Positions 12,008-23,413 of a stretch of DNA of 64,000 nucleotides are shown in pieces. The stretch lies in NCBI GenBank assembly GCA_916613615.1, contig OU744723.1, positions 61,140,239-61,204,238 of the forward strand, read 5' to 3'. The notes under the pieces were generated by a model. That model ran no database searches. It was not told where the DNA came from and saw only the letters and a program-made list of their open reading frames with translations. The position numbers and the translations under genes were made by a program. Numbering within the stretch: the first letter of the stretch is position 1; the number at the start of each line of letters is the position of its first letter. Origin of the DNA: Steromphala cineraria (lineage: Eukaryota; Mollusca; Gastropoda; Trochida; Trochidae).

Positions 12008-12179
12008 CTTAGTCAGTAGTGTTAAACAGTAGCAGTGTGTCTCAGGATCTTGAAATACTTCTATTTCAGTATAATGGGAACGGGTCAAATCACTTAGAAG
12101 ACATCAATTGTTAATGTCGCCAACTCAAAGTAATTATTAGAATGAACATAATCAATAATTAAGTTAAATACTTGTCAAG

Positions 12180-13340
12180 TTCTCCCTCCCTCTTTCCCTC
12201 TCTCCTTATCTCTCTACCTCTCCTCTAACCTATCTCTCCCTCTCTCGTTAACCCTTCTCTCCATCCATCTCTCCTTGTCTCCCTCCTTGTCTCTCTCCTT
12301 ATCTCTCTCCTCATATCTCTCTCTCCTTATCTCTCTACTTATCTCTCCTTATCTCTCTCTTCTTATCTCTCTCCTTTTATCTCTTCTCATATCTCTCTCT
12401 CCTTATCTCTCTACTTATCTCTCTTTATCTCTCTCTCCTTAACTCTCTCATCTTATCTCTCTCCTTTTATCTCTCTTCTTTTCTGTCTCTCCTTATCCCT
12501 CTTCTTATCTCTCTCTTTATCTCTCTCCTTATCACTCTCTTTATCTCTCTCTACTTATCTCTCTCCTTATCTTTCTCTCCTCGTATCTCTCCCCTTTTCT
12601 CAATCCTCTTATCTCTCGCCTTATCTTTCTCTCCTTATCTTTCTCATATTATCTCTCTCCTTAACTCTCTCATCTTATCTCTCTCCCTATCTCTTTCCTT
12701 ATCTCTCTCCTCTTATCTCTCGCCTTATCTTTCTCTCTCCTTGTCTGTCTCCTTATCTCTCTCCTCGTATCTCTCTCCTTATCTCTCTCCTTATCTCTCT
12801 CCTCATATCTTTCTCCTTATTTCTCTCCTTATCACTCTCCTCGTATCTCTCTTATTGTCTCTCCCCTCGTATCTCTCTTATTGTCTCTCCCCTCGTATCT
12901 CTCTCCTTATCTCTCTTTTATCTATCTCCTTATATCTCTCCTTATCTCTCTCTCCTTATCTATCTCCTCATCTCACCTTTTATCTCTCTCCGTATCTCTC
13001 TCATTATCTCTCTCCTCATCTCTCTACTTTTATCTCTCTCATTATCTCTCTCTCCTGATCTCTCCTTTTTCCTCAGAGTCAGAGAGAGGGACCCAGATAA
13101 TGGGAGAGAGAGAAACAGCCGGAGATAACATAGACGCACAGAGAGAAAGACGAGAGAAGGTTAGAGAGCCAGAGACGCATGGAGAGACAGAAAGAAAGAC
13201 TCAGAGAGACACAGAGGGGATGAGAGAAAGACAGAGAGAGAAAGACACACAGAGAGACACAGAGAAGGCGAGAGAAACGGATAGAGAGAGGAACAGAGAG
13301 ACAGGGAAAGAAACATTGATAAAGTGAGAGAGACAGAAAG
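12180..13340. repeat. Polypyrimidine tract (12,180-13,070) switching to polypurine (13,075-13,340)
   Basis: Long imperfect CTCTCTCCTTAT arrays followed by GAGAGAGACA arrays. Open frames here read as Ser/Leu-rich low complexity and are not genes. It lies upstream of exon 1 of the left ankyrin gene. The mirror block is 17,833-20,226 in the right arm, with the pyrimidine part much shorter. Confidence 0.95.
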
Positions 13341-13828
13341 AGCGACGTAACAATAATAATATTTTAAAAGCTTTTTAAGACTCCCAATCACTACCACTAA
13401 GAAACCAAAACCAAAGAGAAAACTAATTGCGTCAATTATTTAAAACAATTTTGAAAATAACAAATGCTAGGAATCTCTCGTCAAGACTTCATAATTATTT
13501 GATTTCAAGCTAGTTGTAATATATATTTAATTTTGCGAACTTTTGTTAAGATAATTTGATGGAAACAAATTTTCAAGAAAACCATCCTTTTTGAGAGAAA
13601 GGTACAGTTAACGACAAACTGCAAAAATTGAAATTAATAAAAGTCTTTTACAAATATGATTCAAAGTTTGAAAACAGTTTTGAAATACAAAGATAGAAAT
13701 AAAGACAAAGATATCTGTTGCTATAATTAATAAACAACAAAGAATGTTGCAATATTTAAAACTCACCAGTTTGATCATCAAATTATTTAGTAACTTTTGA
13801 CGACAATCTTAAAACAAATTAATACCAT

Positions 13829-16800
13829 TCATTTATGTTTTTATGCATTTCAAATAACCCTTTTACATTCAATCTGTTCTCTCTAAACAAGAATACGAAT
13901 TATAGACACAAACATATCGAGGTTCATAAATTGTATTCCTCACATAAGTCTTCAAAGCTGTTTAGACATTCAACAAAATCTTTTCTTTCTATCTTTTCCC
14001 TTGAAAGTAGAAGAATTCAAAGCATTGAGTGAGAGTGCTCTTTTAGTTTGAGTGCGATGAGAAAATGAGAGTAACATGTCAAATAGGTCTATACATTACC
14101 AATTGAATAATTCTCTGTCGCCTAAAAGATACTTTGATTTTTGTTCACATTATCTCTCGAAACTATATAGTTGTGGTACCAGTTATCTACCACTGAGTAT
14201 AAAACAAGTTTGACATCCGCACATCTTTCTGTTTTAGGATCAATTCAGATCCCCTTGCCAGTGTAAAATTTGTAAAGATAAACCCTTTCCATTTCCTACC
14301 TTACCGACAAAGTTTGCAAACAACTGTCAAATGAATATCTCTTGTTATTGAGAGTGACGACTCTTACCAGTGCTGTTCACACTTAACCAAATTCAAAATA
14401 GTGTATAAAACATTCATATGAAATTGAATATGAAATTGCAGGTGATTAGACTGTTTGAATTGTTTGCTCAGAGCATATGCAAATTATGAACCAGTCATGT
14501 CTTCTGACTAAAAAATTCTCAGTTCATACACACTTTGCCAACCTCATCCATTAGTATCGAAAATGAAATAAAGATTTTTAGTAAAATATTTTGAATAGGT
14601 TAAAAATTAGTAAAACTTTGAATAACTTTAGTCACGACTACATGATATGGTTTCTGGCAATCATACAGCATTCACTTGTCTGATCTTTGTAAAGAATTAA
14701 TTTGACAGTAAAAGATAACTGATATATTTTGTTTAACAATTATCTTTTAATAAATCTTCAAGCAGTCTTCATTTAGAAATGATTCTTTAAACTAATGAAT
14801 GAAGGTAAATCAACAAAATTTATTGTAGAACTGAGATTATGAAAATTGCTCAGTTTACAATAATTATGTCTAATTTATTCAATTTAAAGTAATAATATAA
14901 CCACAGTAATTCTTTGGTTTCAGTAAGCAGTGTACAGTGTTGACTTAAGTATCGGTCTTGTAAATGGTCTATGTAAAAATGGTATCCGATGTTTGCTTGT
15001 CTAAATCCTTAAGATGATCTTGTTAATCTTACAACAACATTAGGTCAACACACAAAAACAGTACAACTACTGTATGTAACTGTGTTCTGTTCCATAGTAT
15101 TGGAATAGTTGAATGAATTTCTAGACAACACTTGCGTGTTTAATAGTGTTTAGTGACTTTATCAGCCATATACAATACGTTTGTCTGTCCGTTGAGAAAC
15201 GCATTGTTTTTACAAATTTCAATATTCTTGTGGAAAAGACAATAACATATAACAAGGTTTTCTTAGTGTAATCTTACATTTTGAAGTTAATATAGATATG
15301 TTTTAAGAGTAGTTAGGATATACTCTGATATAGCATTCAGTAAAAAGAAAATGATTAATGCAATAAGGCGTGTCCTTGTGTTGTATCCTAGGACCTCTAA
15401 AGAGCTATCCATAAGCGTACTTCAGACATAGATGTGTTCACTTTCTATTTGAAACAGTTGTCATTAGAGTGAAATACCACAGTTAACGTTAAATAAACAT
15501 TTAACATCAACAGATATCATCATTTTGTCATTTTGGTGTAAACTGTGATTTAAAAAAATCTAATCAAAGAATATATCTAAAACAAGATTAAACATTTGCA
15601 TCAATTTGAATCAATTCATTTTAACAAAAATCAATTATTTGTCAATTAATTAATCTAAAAATTCACCATTTTATTTTTTATGCTAGTTCATTTAAGAAAA
15701 TATAGTTAATATAGCGATCATAAGACTGACTTTGTTGAATTAACATGATGATAAACTTTGAGTTTTACCCTCCAAATGAATAATCAAAAATTTCATTTTG
15801 GTATATTTATACCAGAAAACATTTTTGTTCATGGTCTAATTTGGATACACACATAACCAAAATATATACACGTATTAGCAGACTATTCAAATTACAGGTG
15901 AATTATGATGTCTGTCAGTTAACGCTAATTAAAGATAAAAATAATTTCTTAATTGACATTTTTTTCTGCCTGTTTTTGCTTTTCCTGTAATGATCGGCAA
16001 TCATGAAAAAAGAAGCCTGGTGGTTCTGTAAACAGAGCCCTGCAGTTCATCACAGCTGAATTAATGCTTGTACAGTGCACGTGCTTGCCCTCAGTCGTGC
16101 ATGGTATACCAATATTTATACTGAAACCATTTTTGCTAAGTTTTTATCAATTACTTGTCATGATAGTTGTGAATGGACGGGAAATATGGAAATGGAAATA
16201 ACATATTGACCATAGTTTGGTAATATCGTACCAGAGTCTTACAGGGAAATCTACATTATATGGTAATATTGTATAAATTGATTGATAAGGAAGCTTGTTT
16301 TAACAAATGAGAGAACAAATGAATGACTCAATGATGTATGGTTGATATTGACCATGTTCCTTATTTGTTTCCGATTTTCATTATCCAGTATGAGTTGCCA
16401 ATTTTAATTTAAGAATTTACCGAATTGATTCTTTAACCTCCTTTATTTTGTAATTTTGTATGAACACAAAGCAGCTGACATCTACTGGATCAATTAACTA
16501 TCATGTGATTGTCGCTTTCCGGCTGAGGGAGAAAGCTTTTTCTGCTTGACAGATAACACATTTGACTGATTAGCAAACGTCCCTGCGGTATCGTGGTGTT
16601 GGCTACACTGCCAGTTTCACCTTAGCTGAGAATAACATTATTTTGTGAAAATATCTATATTGCATGGAAAATGTCTCTGAGGCGAAATACTTTCAAATTC
16701 AAAATATTTTAACAGTGTTCAAATGAATAAAGTAATTAAGTAAAAAGGTTTTGCAACACCCAAATGAAATGTCCAATAATGATAAATAACCCAATACAAT

Positions 16801-17404
16801 GATCACTACTCCATTTAAAGATTTGACTCAACCATTTTTGGCCTGTACTGTACTGTTGTAGCAGGGATGCTCCCTGTTACCATGCATATGGTGAAACAGC
16901 TCTTCAAGTGTGAAGACACCTTTTGTAAATATGTTGTTTGCCCAAACTGTAATCTTTTGCATTCTTATGATGATGTTTTGATACATGGTAAAAGTGTTTG
17001 TAAGAATAAAGTGTTTGCTTGTAAAGCTGCAAACAGCAGCAGGAAAATGGGCCGAGCAAAGTGTAACTCTGATTTAGTTCGACAAGTTGTGTTAGAGAAT
17101 GGTAAACGGTTATTGTACCCCTATAAGATTTATTGTTTTAAGGGCATTATTGAACCCCTGCAGAAAATGTTGACTGTACCAGGTTTTGTTGACAAATGTA
17201 ACTTGTGGAGATCTAGAAACACTGAGAATCTTTATGCTGATGTGTTTGATGGTGACAGGAAATATTCCAAATTATTTTGAAATAGAAACCTATCTGCAAT
17301 ACCTGTCAAAGAAATTACCTAATGTGTCAGATATATCTGATGGAGGCTAATTCAGGTATGACTGAGCTGCCTCTGTCGGGGGAGGATGAAAGGCATAAGT
17401 AAAT
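13829..17404. other. Single-copy spacer between the inverted arms
   Basis: This stretch has no counterpart elsewhere in the window. It is AT-rich and contains one recognisable coding remnant (16,867-17,280). Elsewhere I see no gene or strong repeat. Confidence 0.75.
16867..17280 (+). pseudogene. CACTA/EnSpm-like transposase fragment
   Basis: A 137-codon open frame with a Cys-pair motif (VVCPNCNLLHSYD, then further CK and C residues), followed by YPYKIYCFKGIIEPLQKML, PGFVDKC, LWRSR and a DVFDGDRKYSKLF end. This order (zinc-ribbon-like cysteines, PGF...C..WR.R, then D-V-[YF]-D-G) is what I associate with animal CACTA/EnSpm transposase-domain proteins, where the last motif usually reads DVYDGxxWK.F. 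The catalytic region expected downstream is missing, and the frame ends at 17,280, so it is a truncated remnant. Family assignment is from motif memory. Confidence 0.55.
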
Positions 17405-17832
17405 GGTAATAATTTGTTTTAAGTTTGTCGTTACAAGTTATTAAACAATTTGATGATCAAACTGCTGAGTTTTTAAACATTGCAACATTCTCTGTTGTTT
17501 ATAAATTATAGCCACACTTATTTTTGTCTCTATTTCTATCTTCGTATTTCAAAACCGTTTTCAAAAATTGAATCATATTTGAAATAGACTTTTATCAATT
17601 TCAATGTTTCGCGTTCTGTTGTTAACAGTACCTTTTTCTCAAAAAAGGATTTTTTTCTTGAAAATTAGTTTCCGTCCAATAATCTTCATAAAAGTTCGGA
17701 AAATTAAATAATATATCACAACCAGCTTGAAATCAAATAATTATGAAGTCTTGAGGAGAGATTCTTAGCATTTGTGATTTTTAAGATTATTTTAAATAAT
17801 TGACGCAAACGTTTTCTCTTTGGTTTAAGTTT

Positions 17833-19017
17833 CTTAATCTCTCTCTATGTGTCTCGCTGTGCCTTTCTCTCACGCTAGAGACACATAGAGACACAGAGAG
17901 GGAATGAAGGAGAGGAGACTACGACAAAGGGAGATAAAGGAAGATAGAAGGGCTTAACGAGAGGGAAAGGGGAAAGGAGAGAGAGGGAGGGAAAGAGAAA
18001 GAGAGATAAGGAGGGAGGAAGGGAAAGAGGGAGAGAGAAGGGTTAACGAGAGTGGGAGAGAAGAGAGGGAAAGCGAGATAAGGAGAGAGGGACAGAGAGA
18101 TGAGGAGAGACAAATAAAGAGAGAAATAAGGACAGAGGGGGAGCGATTAGAAGAGAGAGAAGGGTTTAACCAGAGAGGGAGAGAGATAAAGAGAAGGAGA
18201 GATAAGGAGAGAGAGAGAAGGGGTTAACGAGAGAGGTAGAGAGAGATAAGGAGAGAGGGGGAGAGACATAAGGAGAGAGAAGGGGTTAGCGAGAGAGGGA
18301 GAGAGATAAGGACATAGAGCTAAGAAGAGTAAGAGAGATTAGGAGAGAGGGATAGAGATAAGGAGAGAGAGGAGATGTTAGCAAGAGAGGAGATAGGGAA
18401 AGAAGGAGAAAAGGATACGAGATTGAGATATATGAAAGGATAGAAGGGGTTAGCGACAGAGGGAGAGAAGGGGCTAACCAGAGGGGGAGAGTGAGATGAG
18501 GAGAGAGGGAGAGAGGGAAGGACGGAAAAGAGGATACAACGAGAGGGGGAGAAAATGAAAGATAGAATGGGCTAACCAGAGAGGGAGAGAGATAATGAGA
18601 GAGGGTGAGAGATAAGGAAAGAGAGAAGAGAAGGGGTTAACGAGAGTGGAAGAAGAATAAGGATAGTGAGACATAAGGAGAGGGATAAGGAGATTGATAG
18701 ATAAGGAGAGAGAGAAGGGGTTAGCGAGGGAGGGAGAGAGATAATGAGATAGATATAAGGAGAGAGATGAGGGAAGAGAGAAGGGGTTAACGAGAGAGGG
18801 AGAAGAATAAGTTGAGCGAGAGATAAGGAGAGGGAAAAGGAGATTGAGAGATAAGGAGAGAGACAAGGAGCGAAAGATAAGGAGAGAGACAAGGGGTTAG
18901 CGAGAGTGAGATAGAGATAAGGATAGAGATGAGGAGAGAGGGAGAGAGATGAGGAGAGAGAGACAAGGGGTTAGCGAGAGAGGGAGAAGAGGGAGAAGTT
19001 TAAGGAGAGTGAGAGAT
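17833..19017. repeat. GA-rich polypurine tract, proximal part
   Basis: A short CT-rich lead (17,833-17,878) is followed by more than 1.1 kb of GAGAGAGATAAGGAGAGAG arrays. A recurring GGGGTTAACGAGAGAGGG marks imperfect units of roughly 45-50 bp. Low-complexity open frames here are not genes. Confidence 0.95.
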
Positions 19018-19947
19018 TTAGAGAATAACCAACGAGGTACGAGTGAATACGGGATATCTGCCCGAGTCGAAATAATGTTCACAGTCACTGAACATTATTT
19101 TGACGAGGGCAGATATCCCGTAATCACTCGTACCGAGTTGGTTATTCTATATATTACCCATTTGTAATGAAATATGATTAAAAAACGACTGAAAAGATGC
19201 GAATGTGAAATCGTAATAATGCCTGTCAATTTTTTTAAACTATACTTGATAAAAATGGCAATATCTTTAAGAGAAACTTTCAAAGAATGCACCAAAACAA
19301 GTCTGTATGTCAGGATAATCAAATAATCTGAAGTTTGAACAACATTTGTTTCTTTCGACGTTACTTTCATTCACGTAGCAAGTGTCAAGAACGATAACTC
19401 TAATCGGCCTGTAATCACGGTAGGATTGTTCCCAGGGCTGATCAAATATGAGTATGTTAATTTGTAAAAGTTATTGTTTTCATGAATGTTTGTATTGAAT
19501 TTGACTCCCTGTTGTTTTTATGTGTTAATAATTACTAATGGATCAGTGAAATTCTTGTGCTTGGATAGATTTCATGAATTTTCGATGGCAGCCATGTTTG
19601 TTTACAAACAGACAGCGCTTACCGTTCCTTTGGAAAAAGCACAATCTTGAGATCACAATGAACCTTAACACGTAGATGAATAGTTTCAAATAATACTGCG
19701 TTTAAATATCAACCTGTAAGTTATATGATGTACAGTAATATTCATCGTTCTACGATTTTATTTTTAACCTAATCGACATACGTTCGACACGTTCGATTTA
19801 TCAATGAAACTTGAAAATAGTTCCGTCGACCAATCGTCTTTCATTCTCTTAGGAACCGACCAATCAACGTTGAGAATCACTAAAAAGCACATGTGCGGAT
19901 ATCAAAAAAATATCCACTCGTGTATCCTCGCCCGTATGGGTAATATA
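19018..19947. mobile_element. ~0.93-kb foldback insertion within the GA tract
   Basis: GA repeats stop at about 19,018 and resume at about 19,947, with unrelated sequence between and no counterpart in the left arm. The left side is a strong foldback: arms 19,022-19,081 and 19,089-19,148 are about 60 nt each, contain GGGATATCTGCCC and GGGCAGATATCCC, and have a loop of about 7 nt. TATATTACCCAT (about 19,149) and ATGGGTAATATA (about 19,936) form another inverted pair near the ends. No protein was recognised. It is best read as a non-autonomous DNA element that inserted after the arms duplicated. Confidence 0.65.
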
Positions 19948-20226
19948 AGGAGATATAAGGAGAGACGGAGAGAGATAATAAGACAGAGATAAGGAGAGAG
20001 ATAAGGAGAGAGGGAGAGAGATGAGGAGAGAAAGAAGGGGTTAACGAGAGAGGGAGAAGGATAAGGAGAGAGGGAGAGAGATAAGTAGAAAGGGAAAGGG
20101 TTAGCGACAGGGAGAGAGGGAAAGAAGGAGAGAAGGATACAACGAGAGTGTGAGATAAGGAGAGAAGGGGTTAACAATAGAGTGAGAGAAAGAAAAGGAG
20201 ATAAGGGGAGAGGGAAAGAGGGAGAG
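19948..20226. repeat. GA-rich polypurine tract, distal part
   Basis: Continuation of the GA array after the foldback insertion, ending where unique 5' flank of the right ankyrin gene begins (AACTTGACAAGTATTTAA). A duplicated piece of that flank (GATTATTGATT and ACTTTGAGTTGG) occurs at 20,250-20,290 and again at 20,520-20,570, so the right gene has about 300 bp more 5' flank than the left. Confidence 0.9.
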
Positions 20227-20675
20227 AGAACTTGACAAGTATTTAACGTGATTATTGATTATGTTCATTCTAATAATTACTTTGAGTTGGAGACATTAAC
20301 AATTGATGTCTTTTAAGTGATTTGACCCGTTTCCATGAGCGCAGCGCCACCTAGTCTCTCGGACAAACTGAATTTAGAGTACAGAAAACAGATAAATGTA
20401 TTCGGTTTTAATCAGTATGAATATATCGTTGTACAATTGACTCAAGAAAGAAACCTTAAAGAAATGTAACGATATAAGCATGACAAAATTGAGATGGGAG
20501 AGAGAGATTACAAGAGAGCTTAACTTGATTATTGATTTTGTACATTTAAAGATTTACTTTGAGTTGGAAAAAAAATGAATTTATAATTAGAGTATTAAAG
20601 TATTATCAGTTTTCAATTTTAACAAATCAGAGTAGGAAAGTAATTGAGACACACTGTTCAACACCATTGGCGAAG

Positions 20676-20931
20676 ATGCTGCTCCTCAGCTTTGTTCTCC
20701 TACTTGAAGATATTTGGCAGGTTTGTAGTGACAGAACGATTCAGCCATGCGGTCCCAAACTGTGTGAAGCACTTTGTCAGGGCAACAAAGACTGTTCGGC
20801 TAAAATATTTGATGAGATACAATTATTGTGTAGACTTATTGAGAAAACACATGCTTTGAACCGTAGATGTGAAGTCTCACAGGAAGGGGACGTTAGGCAC
20901 AGAAACAAAACTTCATTTTCTAAAAAGAAAG
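20676..20931 (+). CDS. Exon 1 of the right PAN-ANK gene: signal peptide and Cys-rich module
   Basis: The ATG at 20,676 opens MLLLSFVLLLEDIWQVCSDR, a probable signal peptide. The open frame extends upstream but has no other ATG. Six conserved cysteines follow with the same spacing as the left copy, plus an extra Cys in QVCSDR. The segment KLCEALCQGNKDCSAKIFDE is PAN/apple-like (inference). The exon is 256 bp and ends at phase 1 before GTAATT. It joins the ankyrin exon at 22,608 across a ~1.7-kb intron for a 353-residue product. Read-through past the donor gives a hydrophobic tail (ISICFIIVYNLF) and stops at 21,017. Confidence 0.8.
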
Positions 20932-21159
20932 GTAATTATGTTTTTCAAATTTCTATCTGCTTCATCATTGTTTACAACCTTTTTTCTTACTATTATAAAG
21001 ATCTAATAGTGTTTTGATTTTCATGATTTTTTTATTATGGCTCTTTGCCTCAAGCCAATGACTTTTCTCTCTTAAGCTGAGTGCGTTGTAAAAATAATTC
21101 ATTATCATATAAGGAAGGTTTTCTAACAATGCAACTAAGCTCCCCGGTAAACTTGGTAT

Positions 21160-21241
21160 GCAAATCTGATAGATAAACAAATAAGGCCAAATCTGATAGA
21201 TATACAAATAAGGCAAAATCTGATAGATATACAAATAAGGT
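21160..21241 (-). repeat. 27-bp minisatellite, three units
   Basis: Reverse complement of the 10,548-11,500 array. Three units of AAATCTGATAGATATACAAA type remain at the homologous intronic place, which suggests the ancestral array was short. Confidence 0.9.
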
Positions 21242-21299
21242 GAAGAGAGGAACCTTTTTTTTTCTGGCAGATAGTCCCTTGAAGATGTTAATAAACACT

Positions 21300-21900
21300 C
21301 AAAGACCGCACAAACCCTTAACAATATGGGAATCGTCCCTTTTAGTTTTTCATAAAGGCTCAAGGAAGAGCACACAGCCCTTCACAATCTGGCAATCGTC
21401 TTTCAAAGTCAATCAATAGGACTCAAAGTCTCTTAAAGTAAATCTAGGAATGATAACCTATACTCCACAAATTGAAGGTAGAGTATAGCTCATTGCTCTT
21501 CACAATCTGCGGATGGACTACAGTGCTCCGTCAGTTTGACACCAAGACCAGTTCAGAGTCGCTTACAATCTAGGAATCGACCCCAATATTTCACAAATTG
21601 AAGGTAGAGAATCGCTCATTGCCCTTCCAAATCTGGGAATGCACTACACTGCCCCGTCAGTTGGACTCTAAGACCATCTAAGAGGCCTTCACTATCTAGG
21701 AATCGACCCTTTTACTCTACAAATTGAAGGTGAATTGTCGCTCATAGCTCGTCATAAACTGGTATTGGACTCCACTGTCCTGTCATTTGGACAACAAGGC
21801 CAGTTCATAATCTAGGAATTGACCATTATACTCCATAAAGTGTTATTCAATTACCACTCATAGCCCCTTAACAATCTCGGAATGGACTGTACTGCCGAAC
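21300..21900 (-). repeat. ~124-bp tandem repeats, right arm
   Basis: About four imperfect units in reverse orientation relative to 9,600-10,500. They show CAAATTGAAGGTAGA, CTCATTGCCCTTC and GGAATCGACCC. Confidence 0.85.
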
Positions 21901-22420
21901 CGAATTCTTAGATTGTGATCATTCCCAGATTCTGCAAGTTGTTTAAAGAATCTAAGAATGAAGAAAATTCAGTCTGCAGATTGTGATCTCTCAATCTGCA
22001 GACTCTAAGTCTGCATTCCTAGATTGCACGATTCATATTCCTAAATTGTTTGAACAGTCTGCAGATTGTGATCTCTAAGTCTGCTTTCCTAGATTGTTCG
22101 AACAATCTGCAGATTGTTATCTCTTAATCTGTAGACTCTAAGTCTGCATTCCTAGATTGCACGATTCATATTCCTAAATTGTTTGAACAGTCTGCAGATT
22201 GTGATCTCTAAGTCTGCTTTCCTAGATGGCCCGAACAGTCTGCAGATTGTGATCTCTAAGTCTGCAGACTCCAAGTCTGCATTCCTAGATTGTTCGAACA
22301 GTCTGCAGAATGTGATCTTTAAATCTGCAGACTCTAAGTCTGCATTCCTAGATTGCACAGTTCATATTCCTTGATTGTTCCAACAGACTGCAGATTGTGA
22401 TCATTCCTAGATTGCACGGC
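21900..22420. repeat. CTGCAG-containing tandem repeats, about seven units
   Basis: Units of roughly 60-65 bp built from GAACAGTCTGCAGATTGTGA, TCTCTAAGTCTGCAGACTC and AAGTCTGCATTCCTAGATTG. Palindromic TCTGCAGA recurs. Only one equivalent unit is in the left arm (about 9,480-9,560). Short open frames (SLQIVISKSA repeats) are artefacts of the array. Confidence 0.85.
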
Positions 22421-22607
22421 TCATACCCTCCTCGAGCAATTGTGATTATCAATTATTTTTTGGGTGATCCTGTTGCCTCTAGTAAGTATTCCTGATATTC
22501 CTGATATTCATAGCAAAATACTGATTATGACGAATGACAGTCTTTTAAATTCAAGATAACTTTATTTTGTTGTTATCGTGTTAGAACATGTTATTTTTAT
22601 GATTTAG

Positions 22608-23413
22608 GCCACAGCTGTTCTCCATCAGGTTCAAGTAGGATACTGGAAGCATGTAAACAGAAGAATCTACAGGAGGTGGAGAGACTGGTAGATCAAGGTC
22701 TCTTGAATGTCAACTGTAGATTTCAAATGGGCATTACACCCGTCATGCTCGTAGCATATCATAATTTTACTAGAGCATTTGACTATTTTGTGCAACAAAA
22801 CTGCGATCTGACAGCTAGAAATTCTGATTTGAACAGCGTATTACATTATGCAAGTTCTTCTAGTGAAGAGATTGTAAGGAAATTAATAGATGACCACTGT
22901 GATGATATAGATTGTCGAAATTCGATTGGAAAAACTCCTCTTCATCATGCTGCACAGACAAAACATGTTCGAATTGTAAAATTGTTGATTGACAGGGGAG
23001 CTGATATAAAAGTGATTGATAAACAGAACAGTACTATCCTCCATGTTGCCAGTTATAAAGGGAATGTAAACATGGTGAAGTACATCCTGTCACTGGACGT
23101 TATAGATATCGAGGGTAAGGGGAATTTAGGCAGAACTCCCCTTGCTCTTGCTGCTTTAAAGGGTCATATACCAGTTGTTAAAGAACTGCTCCTCCACAAG
23201 GCTGATGTAAAAACATTGGATGACAATGACTCCAACGTTCTCCATCTGGCGGCTAGCTTTGGTCACTTAGATATGGTCAAGTTTCTGGTCTCCCTGGAGG
23301 AACTTTCAGGGTTTGAGAAGAGGGAAACGAAGCTTGGATACACACCTGTTCAACTTGCTGATTTTGCTCGACACAGCAAAATTGCATCATTCCTCAAATC
23401 GAGAAGAAACTGA
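22608..23413 (+). CDS. Ankyrin-repeat exon (exon 2) of the right PAN-ANK gene
   Basis: The acceptor is GATTTAG before 22,608. Entry is at phase 1 and reads GHSCSPSGSSRILEACKQKN before the first repeat. Seven or so ankyrin repeats follow, with cores GKTPLHHAAQTKHVRIVKLL, STILHVASYKGNVNMVKYIL, GRTPLALAALKGHIPVVKEL and NVLHLAASFGHLDMVKFLV. It ends FLKSRRN and stops at 23,413. Together with exon 1 (20,676-20,931) it makes 354 codons including stop, the same as the left gene. No transmembrane segment is visible in the joined product. Because both copies stay open over 806 bp, they are probably functional. A 3' flank of about 190 bp is also conserved between the copies. Confidence 0.87.

Larger units (their letters stand above)
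3920..13828 (+). repeat. Left arm of a large inverted duplication
   Basis: Reverse complement of 17,405-23,605 with large indels. The outer limit is set by TTACGAACATGA-type sequence downstream of both ankyrin genes, ending near CCAAATGCCAT. The inner limit is set by AATTTGATGATCAAACT and AATTTGTTTTAAG, which match at 17,410-17,465. Homology covers the ankyrin exon, the ~124-bp repeats, the 27-bp minisatellite, exon 1, its 5' flank and the GA/TC tract. The left arm is longer mainly because of the 5,057-9,386 segment and the minisatellite. Similar but not identical arms argue for an old duplication rather than an assembly fold. Confidence 0.9.

Noticed and set aside
12741..13397. Ser/Leu-rich and Arg/Glu-rich open frames, with similar ones at 17,919-19,088 and 19,902-20,177
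   Set aside because: Direct translation of GA/TC microsatellite on either strand.
22152..22374. Open frames with NSLQIVISKSA-type repeats on both strands
   Set aside because: By-products of the CTGCAG tandem repeat.
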